DNA from: Dermatophilaceae bacterium
Lineage (GTDB): Bacteria > Actinomycetota > Actinomycetes > Actinomycetales > Dermatophilaceae
Direction of reading: 5' to 3'
Assembly: GCA_013361975.1 (NCBI GenBank)
Contig: JABFXB010000032.1
Span: forward strand, 1-20,749
DNA length: 20,749 nucleotides
The stretch's first letter is position 1. Each line of letters begins with the position of its first letter. The notes beneath the pieces are model-generated. The model saw nothing but the letters and a program-made list of their open reading frames with translations, was not told the origin of the DNA and searched no databases. The translations under genes and the position numbers were made by a program. This document shows positions 1 to 7,285 of the stretch, one piece after another.

Positions 1-833
1 AGGTCGAACTCCATCACGTGCGGCAGCAGCATCGCGTGCAGCTCGGCGTGGGGGAGGTCGAAGCTGCCGCCGAGCGCGTGGGCAAGCTGGTGGTGCAGGC
101 CCATCCGCGTCTGCGCGAGGCAGGTCCCGGCCAGCCACGCGCCGGCCTGGACCCTCGCTCGTGCGGCCAGGTCGCCGAGGTCGGCCAGCACGTCGGGAAG
201 TCCCCCCACGATCTCGCGGCAGGCCTCCGTGGCGAGGGCGTCGCTCACCGGCGTGCGGTCGGGGGCCCACAGCGCCTCCACCGCGTGCGCGAGCGCGTTG
301 AGGGCACTGGTCAGCGTGAGCCCGCGCGGCATCGACGACGTCAGCTCGGGGTCGTAGACGACAGTCCCCGGAGCCAGCGCCGGGTCGCGCCGGGTGGTCT
401 TGACCCCGCCCGCCGTCTCGCCGAGCACCGGCGTCACCTCCGACCCGGCATACGTCGTCGGGACCGCCACCTGGGGTATGCCGGTCCGCGCGCTGAGCGC
501 CTTGCCGAGCCCGACCGCCGAGCCTCCGCCCAGCGCCACCACGGCGTCGACACCGTGGTCGGCGACGACGGCCAGGGCGCGCTCGGTGACCTCCACGGGC
601 GTGTGGACCGTCGCGCCGTCGAACCTGGCCGCGAGACGGGCACCCAGCGCGTCGGCCAGCGCGTCGCCCGGAGCGGAGGCCGAGTGCGTCGCCACGAGCA
701 GCACGCGCTCCGCGCCGATGCGGGCGACCTCGGCAGGCACGTGCTGCAACGACCCCGCCCCGATGAGCACACGGGTCGCGAGGCCCTGGTGGACCAGGAC
801 GTGCGGTGCATCGGGCGGAGTCGCGTCGTCCAT
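1..833 (-). CDS. macA: Maleylacetate reductase (iron-type alcohol dehydrogenase family), 3' end cut by window
   Basis: The enzyme would reduce maleylacetate to 3-oxoadipate with NAD(P)H, the step that links hydroxyquinol, resorcinol or chlorocatechol breakdown to the 3-oxoadipate pathway. About 277 residues are visible and the C-terminus lies beyond position 1; family members are usually about 350 residues. Seen: the nucleotide-binding GGGS at residues 102-105, the block VPTTYAGSEVTP at about 124-135, which is characteristic of this branch, NALAHAVEA near 179-187, and His-rich helices at about 247-252 and 261-272 (LPHAELHAM). The start is the ATG at 831-833; no strong ribosome site precedes it, so it is less certain than the identity. 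It lies upstream of nothing co-directional and close except the YCII gene. Inference: further aromatic-pathway genes lie to the left of the window. A general iron-dependent alcohol dehydrogenase is the alternative. Confidence 0.87.
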   Translation of the reverse strand, partial: MDDATPPDAPHVLVHQGLATRVLIGAGSLQHVPAEVARIGAERVLLVATHSASAPGDALADALGARLAARFDGATVHTPVEVTERALAVVADHGVDAVVALGGGSAVGLGKALSARTGIPQVAVPTTYAGSEVTPVLGETAGGVKTTRRDPALAPGTVVYDPELTSSMPRGLTLTSALNALAHAVEALWAPDRTPVSDALATEACREIVGGLPDVLADLGDLAARARVQAGAWLAGTCLAQTRMGLHHQLAHALGGSFDLPHAELHAMLLPHVMEFD

Positions 834-935
834 GGCGCAAGAGTGGCACGTCACGCAGGAGGACGGGCCCGCGGTAAGCACGCATCGGGTCGCCCCGACG
901 CTGACGTTGCGTGCAGGTGTCCGGTGACGGCGCGA

Positions 936-1298
936 TCAGACGAGGTCGGGCTGCGACTTGACGCGGCGGACCTCGTGCGGCCAGCCGCAGCCCTCGGCTA
1001 TCTTGGCCGCCCACCTCTTGGCGGTCTCGTCGTCGGGCACGTCGACGATCGCGAAGCCGCCGAGCCACTCCTTGGTCTCGACGTAGGGGCCGTCGGTGAC
1101 CATCGCCGCGCCGTCGCCGGTGGTGGGGTCGGCGCTGTAGATCGGACCCTCCTCCTCGAGACCACCGGCAAACACGTAGACGCCGGCCTCCTTCATCTCG
1201 TTGACGACTCCCATCGCCAGCGGTGCTCGGCTGCGGAACCACTCCTCCGAGTGGTCACCGACCCACTGCTGGTTGAAGTACAGGAGGTACTCGGCCAT
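936..1298 (-). CDS. YCII-related (DGPF-type) domain protein
   Basis: A 120-residue protein of the YCII/DGPF superfamily, small dimeric alpha-beta barrels with mostly unknown chemistry. Seen: an N-terminal strand (MAEYLLYFNQQW), a central DGPYVETKEWLGGF block at about residues 80-93 that is the hallmark of the family, then the helix segment DDETAKRWAAKIAE. The open frame extends further upstream, but the ATG at 1298 is preferred because it is preceded by AAGGAG at a good distance and because homology begins there. DGPF-type proteins are often encoded beside ECF sigma factors; none is visible here. It is followed by maleylacetate reductase after about 100 bases and preceded by the CsoR-like gene after 128 bases, with no evident shared function. 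Those 128 bases hold only its ribosome site. Confidence 0.85.
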   Translation of the reverse strand: MAEYLLYFNQQWVGDHSEEWFRSRAPLAMGVVNEMKEAGVYVFAGGLEEEGPIYSADPTTGDGAAMVTDGPYVETKEWLGGFAIVDVPDDETAKRWAAKIAEGCGWPHEVRRVKSQPDLV

Positions 1299-1426
1299 TC
1301 GTCTGCTCCTTCGCTCAGTGGCGGTCCGGGTGGCTCCGGGCCGCGTCGACACCTGCTACACGAACGGGGACGGTCGGAATCGACAGGTCTCCGGGGAGAG
1401 TACGACGGCCGGGGCGCGGCGACGCG

Positions 1427-1693
1427 TCAGGCGAGGGTGAGGAAGAGCTTCTCCATCGTGGACCGGTCCTCGGCGGTGAGGCCCTCGGGGGAGGCCATGC
1501 ACTCGCGGAGGCCGGAGGAGACGATCGCGAAGCCGGCGCGGTCGAGGGCGCGGTTGACGGCCGCGAGCTGGGTCACGACGTCGCGGCAGTCGCGGCCCTC
1601 CTCGATGAGGCGGATGACGCCGCCGATCTGCCCCTGCGCCCGGCGCAGGCGGTTGAGGACGGGGGTCATGTCATCGCTGTTGAGAGTGACCAC
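1427..1693 (-). CDS. CsoR/RcnR-family repressor, CstR-like by its cysteine signature
   Basis: An 88-residue all-helical repressor of the DUF156 family, which sense copper, nickel/cobalt, formaldehyde or sulfane sulfur and bind palindromic GC-centred operators. With the GTG start at 1691-1693, which follows AAGGAG by seven bases, residue numbers match M. tuberculosis CsoR: Cys36 is present (GRDC), position 61 is Gly where copper CsoR has His, and Cys65 is present (LREC). A Cys pair without the His is the pattern described for persulfide sensors of the CstR type, so sulfur sensing is a better guess than copper. The open frame runs another 84 residues upstream but that part is not conserved-looking. 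An inverted repeat typical of the family sits about 60 bases upstream, suggesting autoregulation. No rhodanese, sulfur dioxygenase, copper exporter or chaperone gene is adjacent, so the target is unclear. Confidence 0.88.
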   Translation of the reverse strand: MVTLNSDDMTPVLNRLRRAQGQIGGVIRLIEEGRDCRDVVTQLAAVNRALDRAGFAIVSSGLRECMASPEGLTAEDRSTMEKLFLTLA

Positions 1694-1754
1694 GGCGGGC
1701 TCCTTCGAAGTTTTCTCTGCGGGAACGGGCAGAGGGCCGCCCGATTCGACGAAC

Positions 1755-1770
1755 ATACCCAAGGGGGTAT
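1755..1770. promoter_or_regulatory. Palindromic operator of CsoR/CstR type
   Basis: The 16 bases ATACCCAAGGGGGTAT form an inverted repeat with ATACCC/GGGTAT ends around a G/C-rich centre, the layout known for CsoR-family sites. It lies 62 bases upstream of the CsoR-like start and about 195 bases upstream of the divergent M20 gene. On the minus strand a TATGTT-like hexamer begins at its edge, so binding could block polymerase. A further ATAC-containing sequence lies just outside it (near 1774-1781). Control of the csoR-like gene is the simplest reading. Confidence 0.75.
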
Positions 1771-1965
1771 CACTGTATCCCGTCGCGGTGTCGTCGGCGG
1801 TGTCGGTGGGCCGACCCGGCCGTGCCCGTCGTGGCTGGGCGGACCGGGTCGTCGACCTCCCGCTGGATGGCATCGAGTGCCTCTGGCATCCCAGCCGGCC
1901 GAGAGGAAGGGTGCGTAGCCTGAGCTGGTCACGAGGCAAGCCCACCCAGCGGCCAAGGAGGCCCG

Positions 1966-3237
1966 ATGAGCCGGAACCAGGCGGTGCTCCAGAAACTGTC
2001 GGCGACGAGGCAGTGGCAGGAGGACTTCTACCGCGACCTGCACGCGCACCCCGAGCTGAGCGGGCAGGAGGCCCGCACGGCCGCGAACGTCGCCGAACGC
2101 CTCGTCGAGACGGGGTATGCCGTCCAGCGCCTCGGCGGGGGAGTCGTGGGCGTGCTGGCCAACGGGGAGGGCCCCGTCGTGCTGGCTCGTGCCGACATGG
2201 ACGCCCTGCCCGTCACCGAGCTCACCGAGCTGGCGTACGCGTCGGGCGAGACCTCGACCGACGAGACGGGCGCCGTGGTGGGCATCTCGCACGCCTGCGG
2301 CCACGACGTGCACGTGACGTGCCTGCTCGGCGCGGCCGAGCTGCTGGCGCGGGGCGCCTCGGAGTGGCGGGGGACCTTCGTGGCGCTCTTCCAGCCGGCG
2401 GAGGAGACGGCCTCCGGCGCGCAGGCGATGCTCGACGCGGGTCTGGTGGACGCCATCCCGCGCCCCGAGGTCGCCTTCGGCCAGCACGTGCTGGGCCTCG
2501 AGGCCGGCACCGTCGGCACGCAGGCCGGCCCGGTGCTCTCAGCCGGTGACAGCGTCCGGATCACCTTGTACGGCAAGGGCTCTCACGGATCCATGCCGCA
2601 CCTCAGCGTCGACCCCGTGGTCCTCGCAGCGTCTGTGGTCCTGCGGCTGCAGACGATCGTCTCCCGCGAGGTGAAGCCGGGCGAGTTCGCCGTGGTGACC
2701 GTGGGCAGCAGCGTGGCCGGCACGAAGAGCAACGTCATCGCCGACCGGGCGGTGCTCCTGGTCAACGTGCGCACGTACGACGACGCGGTGCGCAGCCACG
2801 TCCTCGCCGCCATCGAGCGCATCGTCCGGGCCGAGTGCGACGCCGCCGGATCACCCCAGCCGCCGACGTTCGACTACTACGACCAGTACCCGCTGACCGA
2901 CAACGACGCCGAGGTGGCCGAGGCCGTCACGCAGGCGTTCCGCGGGCACTTCGGCGACGAACGCGTCGTGGCGCTCGGCCGCGTGACGGCGAGCGAGGAC
3001 TTCAGCCGGGTCCCCGACGCGTTCGGGATCCCCTACTGCTACTGGGGCGTCGGCGGTTTCGCCGCCGGCACCGAGGCCCCACCGAACCACTCACCGTTCT
3101 TCGCGCCGCTCATCCAGCCGACCCTCGACACCGGCACCTCCGCCCTCGTCGTCGCCGCCCTCAGCCGCCTCGGCGACCGTGCCGACGGCGGTGGCGCTCA
3201 GGCGCGCAGTGACGCCCCCTCGGGCCAGCCCGTGTAG
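1966..3237 (+). CDS. M20-family metallo-amidohydrolase (hippurate/N-acyl amino acid hydrolase-like)
   Basis: A 423-residue cytoplasmic zinc- or manganese-dependent hydrolase of subfamily M20D, which removes acyl or aroyl groups from amino acids. Seen: HAHPELSGQE near residues 26-35, the metal-site motif HACGHD at 109-114 with Cys111 and His113, PAEETASGAQAM from 144 with Glu146/Glu147, GQHV with His174, the dimerisation domain GKGSHGSMPH at 203-212, and a late PPNHSPFF providing the last His ligand. The start has AAGGAGG four bases before the ATG. Its 3' end overlaps that of the convergent pobA gene by 40 bases. Hydrolysis of hippurate would release benzoate for the neighbouring pathway; this is inference from location, because substrate cannot be read from sequence. 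A general N-acyl-amino acid deacylase is as likely. Confidence 0.88.
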   Translation: MSRNQAVLQKLSATRQWQEDFYRDLHAHPELSGQEARTAANVAERLVETGYAVQRLGGGVVGVLANGEGPVVLARADMDALPVTELTELAYASGETSTDETGAVVGISHACGHDVHVTCLLGAAELLARGASEWRGTFVALFQPAEETASGAQAMLDAGLVDAIPRPEVAFGQHVLGLEAGTVGTQAGPVLSAGDSVRITLYGKGSHGSMPHLSVDPVVLAASVVLRLQTIVSREVKPGEFAVVTVGSSVAGTKSNVIADRAVLLVNVRTYDDAVRSHVLAAIERIVRAECDAAGSPQPPTFDYYDQYPLTDNDAEVAEAVTQAFRGHFGDERVVALGRVTASEDFSRVPDAFGIPYCYWGVGGFAAGTEAPPNHSPFFAPLIQPTLDTGTSALVVAALSRLGDRADGGGAQARSDAPSGQPV

Positions 3238-4406
3238 GCCTCGGCCAGGAACCGCGACCCGGCCTCCGAGCCGGTCACCATCGCGAGCTCGCCGAGCTGC
3301 CGGCGCCGGTCGAAGTCGGTGGCTCCCGGCACCGCGTGCAGCATGCTCGTCATCCAGTAGGAGAAGTGCTGGGCCTTCCACACCCGTGACTGGGCTCGCG
3401 GGCTGTAGGTGTCGAGCACGTCCTTGTCGCCGGTCCGCACGGCCTGCTCGAGCACCTCGGCGAGCACCTTGACGTCGGCGAGGGCGAGGTTGAGCCCCTT
3501 CGCGCCGGTGGGTGGCACGGTGTGGGCGGCGTCGCCGGCGAGCAGCATGTTGCCGTGGCGCATCGGCTCGCAGACGAAGCTGCGGAAGCGCAGCACCGTC
3601 CGGTCGGTGATCGGGCCCTCCTCGAGGCTGAAGCCGTCGGGGCCGCTCACCCGGGCCTGCAGCTCCTCCCAGATGCGGTCGTCGCTCCAGGCGTCGACGT
3701 CCTCGTCGGGGTCGCACTGGAAGTACATGCGCTGCAAGGTCTCGGAGCGCTGGCTGATGAGGGCGAAGCCGCGGTCGGAGTGCGCGTAGACGAGCTCGGG
3801 CGCACTGCGCGGCGCCTCGCACAGGATGCCGAACCACGCGAACGGGTACTCGCGCGAGAAGTGGCGGCGCTGCTCCTCCGGGATCTCCTGGCGGCACATG
3901 CTGCGCGACCCGTCGGCGCCGACGAGGTAGTCGCACTCGACGACCTGCTCGGCGCCGGAGGAGTCGGTGAAGCAGATCCGCGGCCGGTCGCCGAGGACGT
4001 CCTCCACGTGGGTGTCGGTGACGCCGAACCGCACGTCGGCCCCGTCGCGCTCGCGCGAGGCGGCCAGGTCCATGAACACGTCGGTCTGGGGGTAGAGCCA
4101 CGCCGACTCGCCGACGAGGCCCTTGAAGTCGATGCGGTGGCCGACGCCGCCGAAGCGCAGCTCGATCCCGTCGTGGGCGTGGCCCTCGCGCAGAACCCGG
4201 TCGGACACGCCGGTGTCGACGAGCAGGCGCACGCTGTCGGCCTCGAGGATGCCGGCGCGCACGGTCTGCTCGATCTCGGTGCGGGTGCGGTTGTCGACCG
4301 CGATCGAGTCGATGCCGGCGCGGTGCAGCAGGTGCGAGAGCATCAGGCCCGCCGGCCCCGCCCCCACGATGCCGACGGTGGTCCGGGTTCGGTGTACGCG
4401 AGTCAT
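3198..4406 (-). CDS. pobA: 4-hydroxybenzoate 3-monooxygenase
   Basis: A 402-residue FAD monooxygenase that hydroxylates 4-hydroxybenzoate to protocatechuate using NAD(P)H and oxygen. Seen: the N-terminal FAD-binding GAGPAGLMLSHLL near residues 14-26, the central DYLVGADGSRS motif that contacts FAD and NAD(P)H, and the C-terminal GDAAHTVPPTGAKGLNLALAD block that binds the flavin. TVRAGILE and the WLYPQTDVFMDL segment are typical of PobA rather than of phenol hydroxylases. Length matches the family (about 390-400). The ATG at 4404-4406 follows GAGGGAG by six bases and overlaps the stop codon of the LAL regulator as ATGA, so the two are translationally coupled. It is the last gene of the ben operon. 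No protocatechuate-cleaving genes are in the window, so its product must be handled elsewhere. Confidence 0.95.
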   Translation of the reverse strand: MTRVHRTRTTVGIVGAGPAGLMLSHLLHRAGIDSIAVDNRTRTEIEQTVRAGILEADSVRLLVDTGVSDRVLREGHAHDGIELRFGGVGHRIDFKGLVGESAWLYPQTDVFMDLAASRERDGADVRFGVTDTHVEDVLGDRPRICFTDSSGAEQVVECDYLVGADGSRSMCRQEIPEEQRRHFSREYPFAWFGILCEAPRSAPELVYAHSDRGFALISQRSETLQRMYFQCDPDEDVDAWSDDRIWEELQARVSGPDGFSLEEGPITDRTVLRFRSFVCEPMRHGNMLLAGDAAHTVPPTGAKGLNLALADVKVLAEVLEQAVRTGDKDVLDTYSPRAQSRVWKAQHFSYWMTSMLHAVPGATDFDRRRQLGELAMVTGSEAGSRFLAEAYTGWPEGASLRA

Positions 4407-7282
4407 GACGGCTCCCTCGCCGGGGTCCTGGCTTCCGAGGCGGGCTGGGCCCGCAGGGCGGCGAGCTCGGAGCGGGACCGCACGCCGAGCTTCGCGTAGA
4501 TGCGCGTGAGGTGGTACTGCACGGTCTTGGCCGAGAGGAACAGCTCGGCTGCCACCTCCTTGTTCGTGCGGCCGGAGGCCACGAGGGAGGCGACGACCTC
4601 CTCCTGGGTCGTCAGCTCGTCGTGCTCGCGGTGCTGACGCACGGCGTGCACGCCGCCGGCGGCCAGCTCCCGGTCGCAGCGGGAGACGTACGTGGTGGCC
4701 CCCAGGGCGAGGTACGCCTCGCGTGCCGTCGCGATGACGGCGTCCGCCTCGGCGCGGCGCCCGGCGCGGCGGAGGGTCTGTCCGAAGGCGAAGTGGACGC
4801 GCGCCCGGTCGTACGCCAGCGGCAGGGGAGCGAGCAGCGTGAGCGCGCGCTCGAAGGACGCGCGGGCCGCGTCGAGGTCGCCCCGGCTGCCGTGCCACCG
4901 CCCACGGGCGTACGCCAGCCGCGCCGTCGCCGAGGCGTGGCCGACCGCCTCGGCTCGTTGCTCGTGCGCGAGCAGGAGATGGTCGGCGTCGTCGGGGCGT
5001 CCGGCCAGCACGAGGGCGTTGGCGAGGACGTCGGCCCACGGCCAGAACCCCGGCGCCTCGGTCCATCCCCGGGCCCACGGCTCCGTCAGTGGGGTCAGGG
5101 CCCTCACGACGCCCGCGTAGTCGGCGCGGGCCTCGCTGAGCGCAGCCCGGCCCAGTGCCGCGGGCACCCGCATCACCTCGTAGCCGCGCGCGCCCGCCTC
5201 GCCCGTGCGCAGGCTGTGCTCGGCCGCAGCCCAGTCACCGCGCAGGGCCAGCACCTGGGTGCGGGTCCACTCCAGCAGCGGGACGAGCAGCTGGGTGCCC
5301 GACCTCCGCGCCAGGTCGGCGCCGGCCGAGGCGGTGGAGAGGGCGGCGTCCCAGTCGCCGGTGACGAACTGGGCTCGCGCCAGCCACGCCCGGGCCCACA
5401 GCGAGATGCGCAGCGAGCCTCCGCCGTGGTCGCTCGAGGCGGCGCTCTCGAGCTCCTCGACGGCGGTGTCGGGGTCGTCCGCCGCCAGGTGGAGCCAGCC
5501 TGAAGCCATGACGACCCGTTGCGCGACGAGCCCCTCGGGCAGGCGTTGGAGGAGCCGCTCGTACTCCGCCAGGGCGGTGGGCAGGTCACCCTCGGCAGCG
5601 ACCCCGAGGCCGCGGATCGCCGCCGCCTCCAAGGCCGCCGGGGTGTCGGGCGCCACCGCCACGGCACGGTCGGCCCACTCGACGACGTCGAGGGCACGGC
5701 AGCGGGCCAGCGCGTGCAGCACGTGACGCTGGGCGACCACCGCCGCCGTGGCGGGGTCGCGACGGGCGTTGACGAGGTCCCAGGCGCGCCGGAGCTTGTG
5801 CTCGGCCTCGGCCGGGCGTCCGCGCACGACCGCGAGGTAGCCGAGGGCGGCGTTGCGCTGCGGCGTCTCCCGCAACGTCTCGACCTCGGCGAGGAAGCGC
5901 GCGGCGCGTGGCACGTCGCCGGCACCGACGAGCGCGTCCACGGCTGCGACGAGGCGGGTTCCCGCGAGGTCTCGGTCGGTGCTGGCGCGCGAGGCGACGA
6001 GCATGAGGTCCGCCGCCGCAGCCCAGGCGCCGTCGGCCGCCTTGCGCCCGGCCTCGGTCTCCAGCCGGGCGGCGAGCTCGTCGTCGGGCTGCGGGTCGGC
6101 GAACCACCTGTGCCGCAACGCTGTTCCAGGGTCGGGGACGACTGAGGCAGCGCGCAGGTGGAGGGCCGCGCGTTCACCGGGCTCCACGGCGTCGAGGACC
6201 GCTCGCCGGGCGATGGGGTCCGCCAGTCGCACCCACGCGCCCAGCTCGTCGAGCTGACGGAGCAGGCCGTCACGCACGGCCTCGCGGACGGCGAGCGTGG
6301 CGGTGTCGACTCCGCCCACCTGGGCGGCCTGGCTGACCTCCACACCGAAGGACTGCCGGTCTCCGAGCTCGAGCACCCCCACCGACCGCACCATCCGCTG
6401 TGCCTCGTCACGCATGGTCGCCAGGGCAGCACGGATGGCCCGCGCCGCCGTGGGTGGTGCCGGCAGGACGAGCTGCGGCGCCGCCCAGTCGCCCGGGGCC
6501 ACGAGCTCGAGCGTCTCGACGACGTTGCGCGCCAGGCCACCGCAGTGGTGGAGCAACCGGTCCACCTGCAGCGCAGGGAGACTGAGTCCGCGTCGCTCGG
6601 CGAGGGGCGACACGTCGTCGAATGCCAGGGGAGCGAGCCGCACCACGTCGTCGGCGGCAGCGAGCACGACGTCGTGCAGCAGGCCGTCCCCGGGTTCGTC
6701 ACCCGGGCCGTATGCCGTCTCGTCGCGCCGGGCGGGCGCCGCTGGGTTCTCGTCCCGCCAGCCGAGCACGACGAGCACGCGGGCAGCAGACGGGCGCCGG
6801 GTGAGGCTGACCAGCGACTCGACGGAGTGCGCATCGGCATGGTGCGCGTCCTCGAGCACGATGACGAGGTCCCACCCCGAGCCGCCCGGCAGCACGCCGT
6901 CCAGCAGGGCATCCGCGGTGGAGAGCGGCGATGCACCCAGAGTGCGGCGGTCACGAATGGCGAGGAGCCTGCCGAGTGAGGCGCCGGCTTCGCCTCCCTC
7001 CCAGGGCAGCCCGAGGAGCCGCTGAAGCCGTGTGGTGGGGACCGCACCATCCTCACCGCACCGGTCGGCGAAGGCACGGAGAAAGGTGGTGAGCCCCCCG
7101 CCCGCCGGGGCGGTGACGACGACGAGGGCCGACGCCGCGGGCGCCGGCCTACCCACGAGGTCGACGAGGGCGTCGAGCTCGCGCCGGCGCGTCGGCAGGA
7201 CCTGGGCGGGCGTCACACGGCCACGGTAGGCCCCGTCCGCCGCGCTCGGCACTGCACGAGGACGGCGGACGGGTCGGGCCAC
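4403..7282 (-). CDS. benR: Large ATP-binding LuxR (LAL) family transcriptional regulator, BenR-like
   Basis: A 959-residue regulator with an N-terminal AAA-type ATPase part, a long helical TPR-like middle and a LuxR helix-turn-helix at about residues 890-945 (RTNKEVAAELFLSAKTVQYH). The P-loop region at 57-66 reads TAPAGGGLTT: the usual GxxxxGK[ST] lysine is replaced by Leu64. The Walker B strand VIVLEDAHHAD (141-150) is present, with Glu-Asp for the usual Asp-Asp. The GTG at 7282 lies three bases after the stop of the fusion gene; a second GTG at 7216 would give 937 residues, and neither has a good ribosome site. As I recall, a LuxR/LAL regulator (benR) follows benABCD in Corynebacterium glutamicum, which supports control of benzoate genes. 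Direct evidence for the effector is lacking. Confidence 0.85.
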   Translation of the reverse strand: MARPVRRPRAVPSAADGAYRGRVTPAQVLPTRRRELDALVDLVGRPAPAASALVVVTAPAGGGLTTFLRAFADRCGEDGAVPTTRLQRLLGLPWEGGEAGASLGRLLAIRDRRTLGASPLSTADALLDGVLPGGSGWDLVIVLEDAHHADAHSVESLVSLTRRPSAARVLVVLGWRDENPAAPARRDETAYGPGDEPGDGLLHDVVLAAADDVVRLAPLAFDDVSPLAERRGLSLPALQVDRLLHHCGGLARNVVETLELVAPGDWAAPQLVLPAPPTAARAIRAALATMRDEAQRMVRSVGVLELGDRQSFGVEVSQAAQVGGVDTATLAVREAVRDGLLRQLDELGAWVRLADPIARRAVLDAVEPGERAALHLRAASVVPDPGTALRHRWFADPQPDDELAARLETEAGRKAADGAWAAAADLMLVASRASTDRDLAGTRLVAAVDALVGAGDVPRAARFLAEVETLRETPQRNAALGYLAVVRGRPAEAEHKLRRAWDLVNARRDPATAAVVAQRHVLHALARCRALDVVEWADRAVAVAPDTPAALEAAAIRGLGVAAEGDLPTALAEYERLLQRLPEGLVAQRVVMASGWLHLAADDPDTAVEELESAASSDHGGGSLRISLWARAWLARAQFVTGDWDAALSTASAGADLARRSGTQLLVPLLEWTRTQVLALRGDWAAAEHSLRTGEAGARGYEVMRVPAALGRAALSEARADYAGVVRALTPLTEPWARGWTEAPGFWPWADVLANALVLAGRPDDADHLLLAHEQRAEAVGHASATARLAYARGRWHGSRGDLDAARASFERALTLLAPLPLAYDRARVHFAFGQTLRRAGRRAEADAVIATAREAYLALGATTYVSRCDRELAAGGVHAVRQHREHDELTTQEEVVASLVASGRTNKEVAAELFLSAKTVQYHLTRIYAKLGVRSRSELAALRAQPASEARTPAREPS

Positions 7283-7285
7283 GAG

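Noticed and set aside
1427..1945. 172-codon version of the CsoR-like protein
   Set aside because: It would place the operator inside the coding sequence; the GTG at 1693 has a good ribosome site and gives canonical CsoR numbering.
18..2549. An 843-codon open frame on the plus strand
   Set aside because: It runs antisense to maleylacetate reductase, the YCII gene and the CsoR-like gene, and its product is an Arg/Gly/Pro-rich low-complexity sequence. Such frames are an artefact of very high GC content.
5173..7077. A 634-codon minus-strand frame within the LAL regulator gene
   Set aside because: Same strand, different phase; the product is Ser/Pro/Arg-rich with no domain, while the 959-residue frame has clear ATPase and helix-turn-helix motifs.
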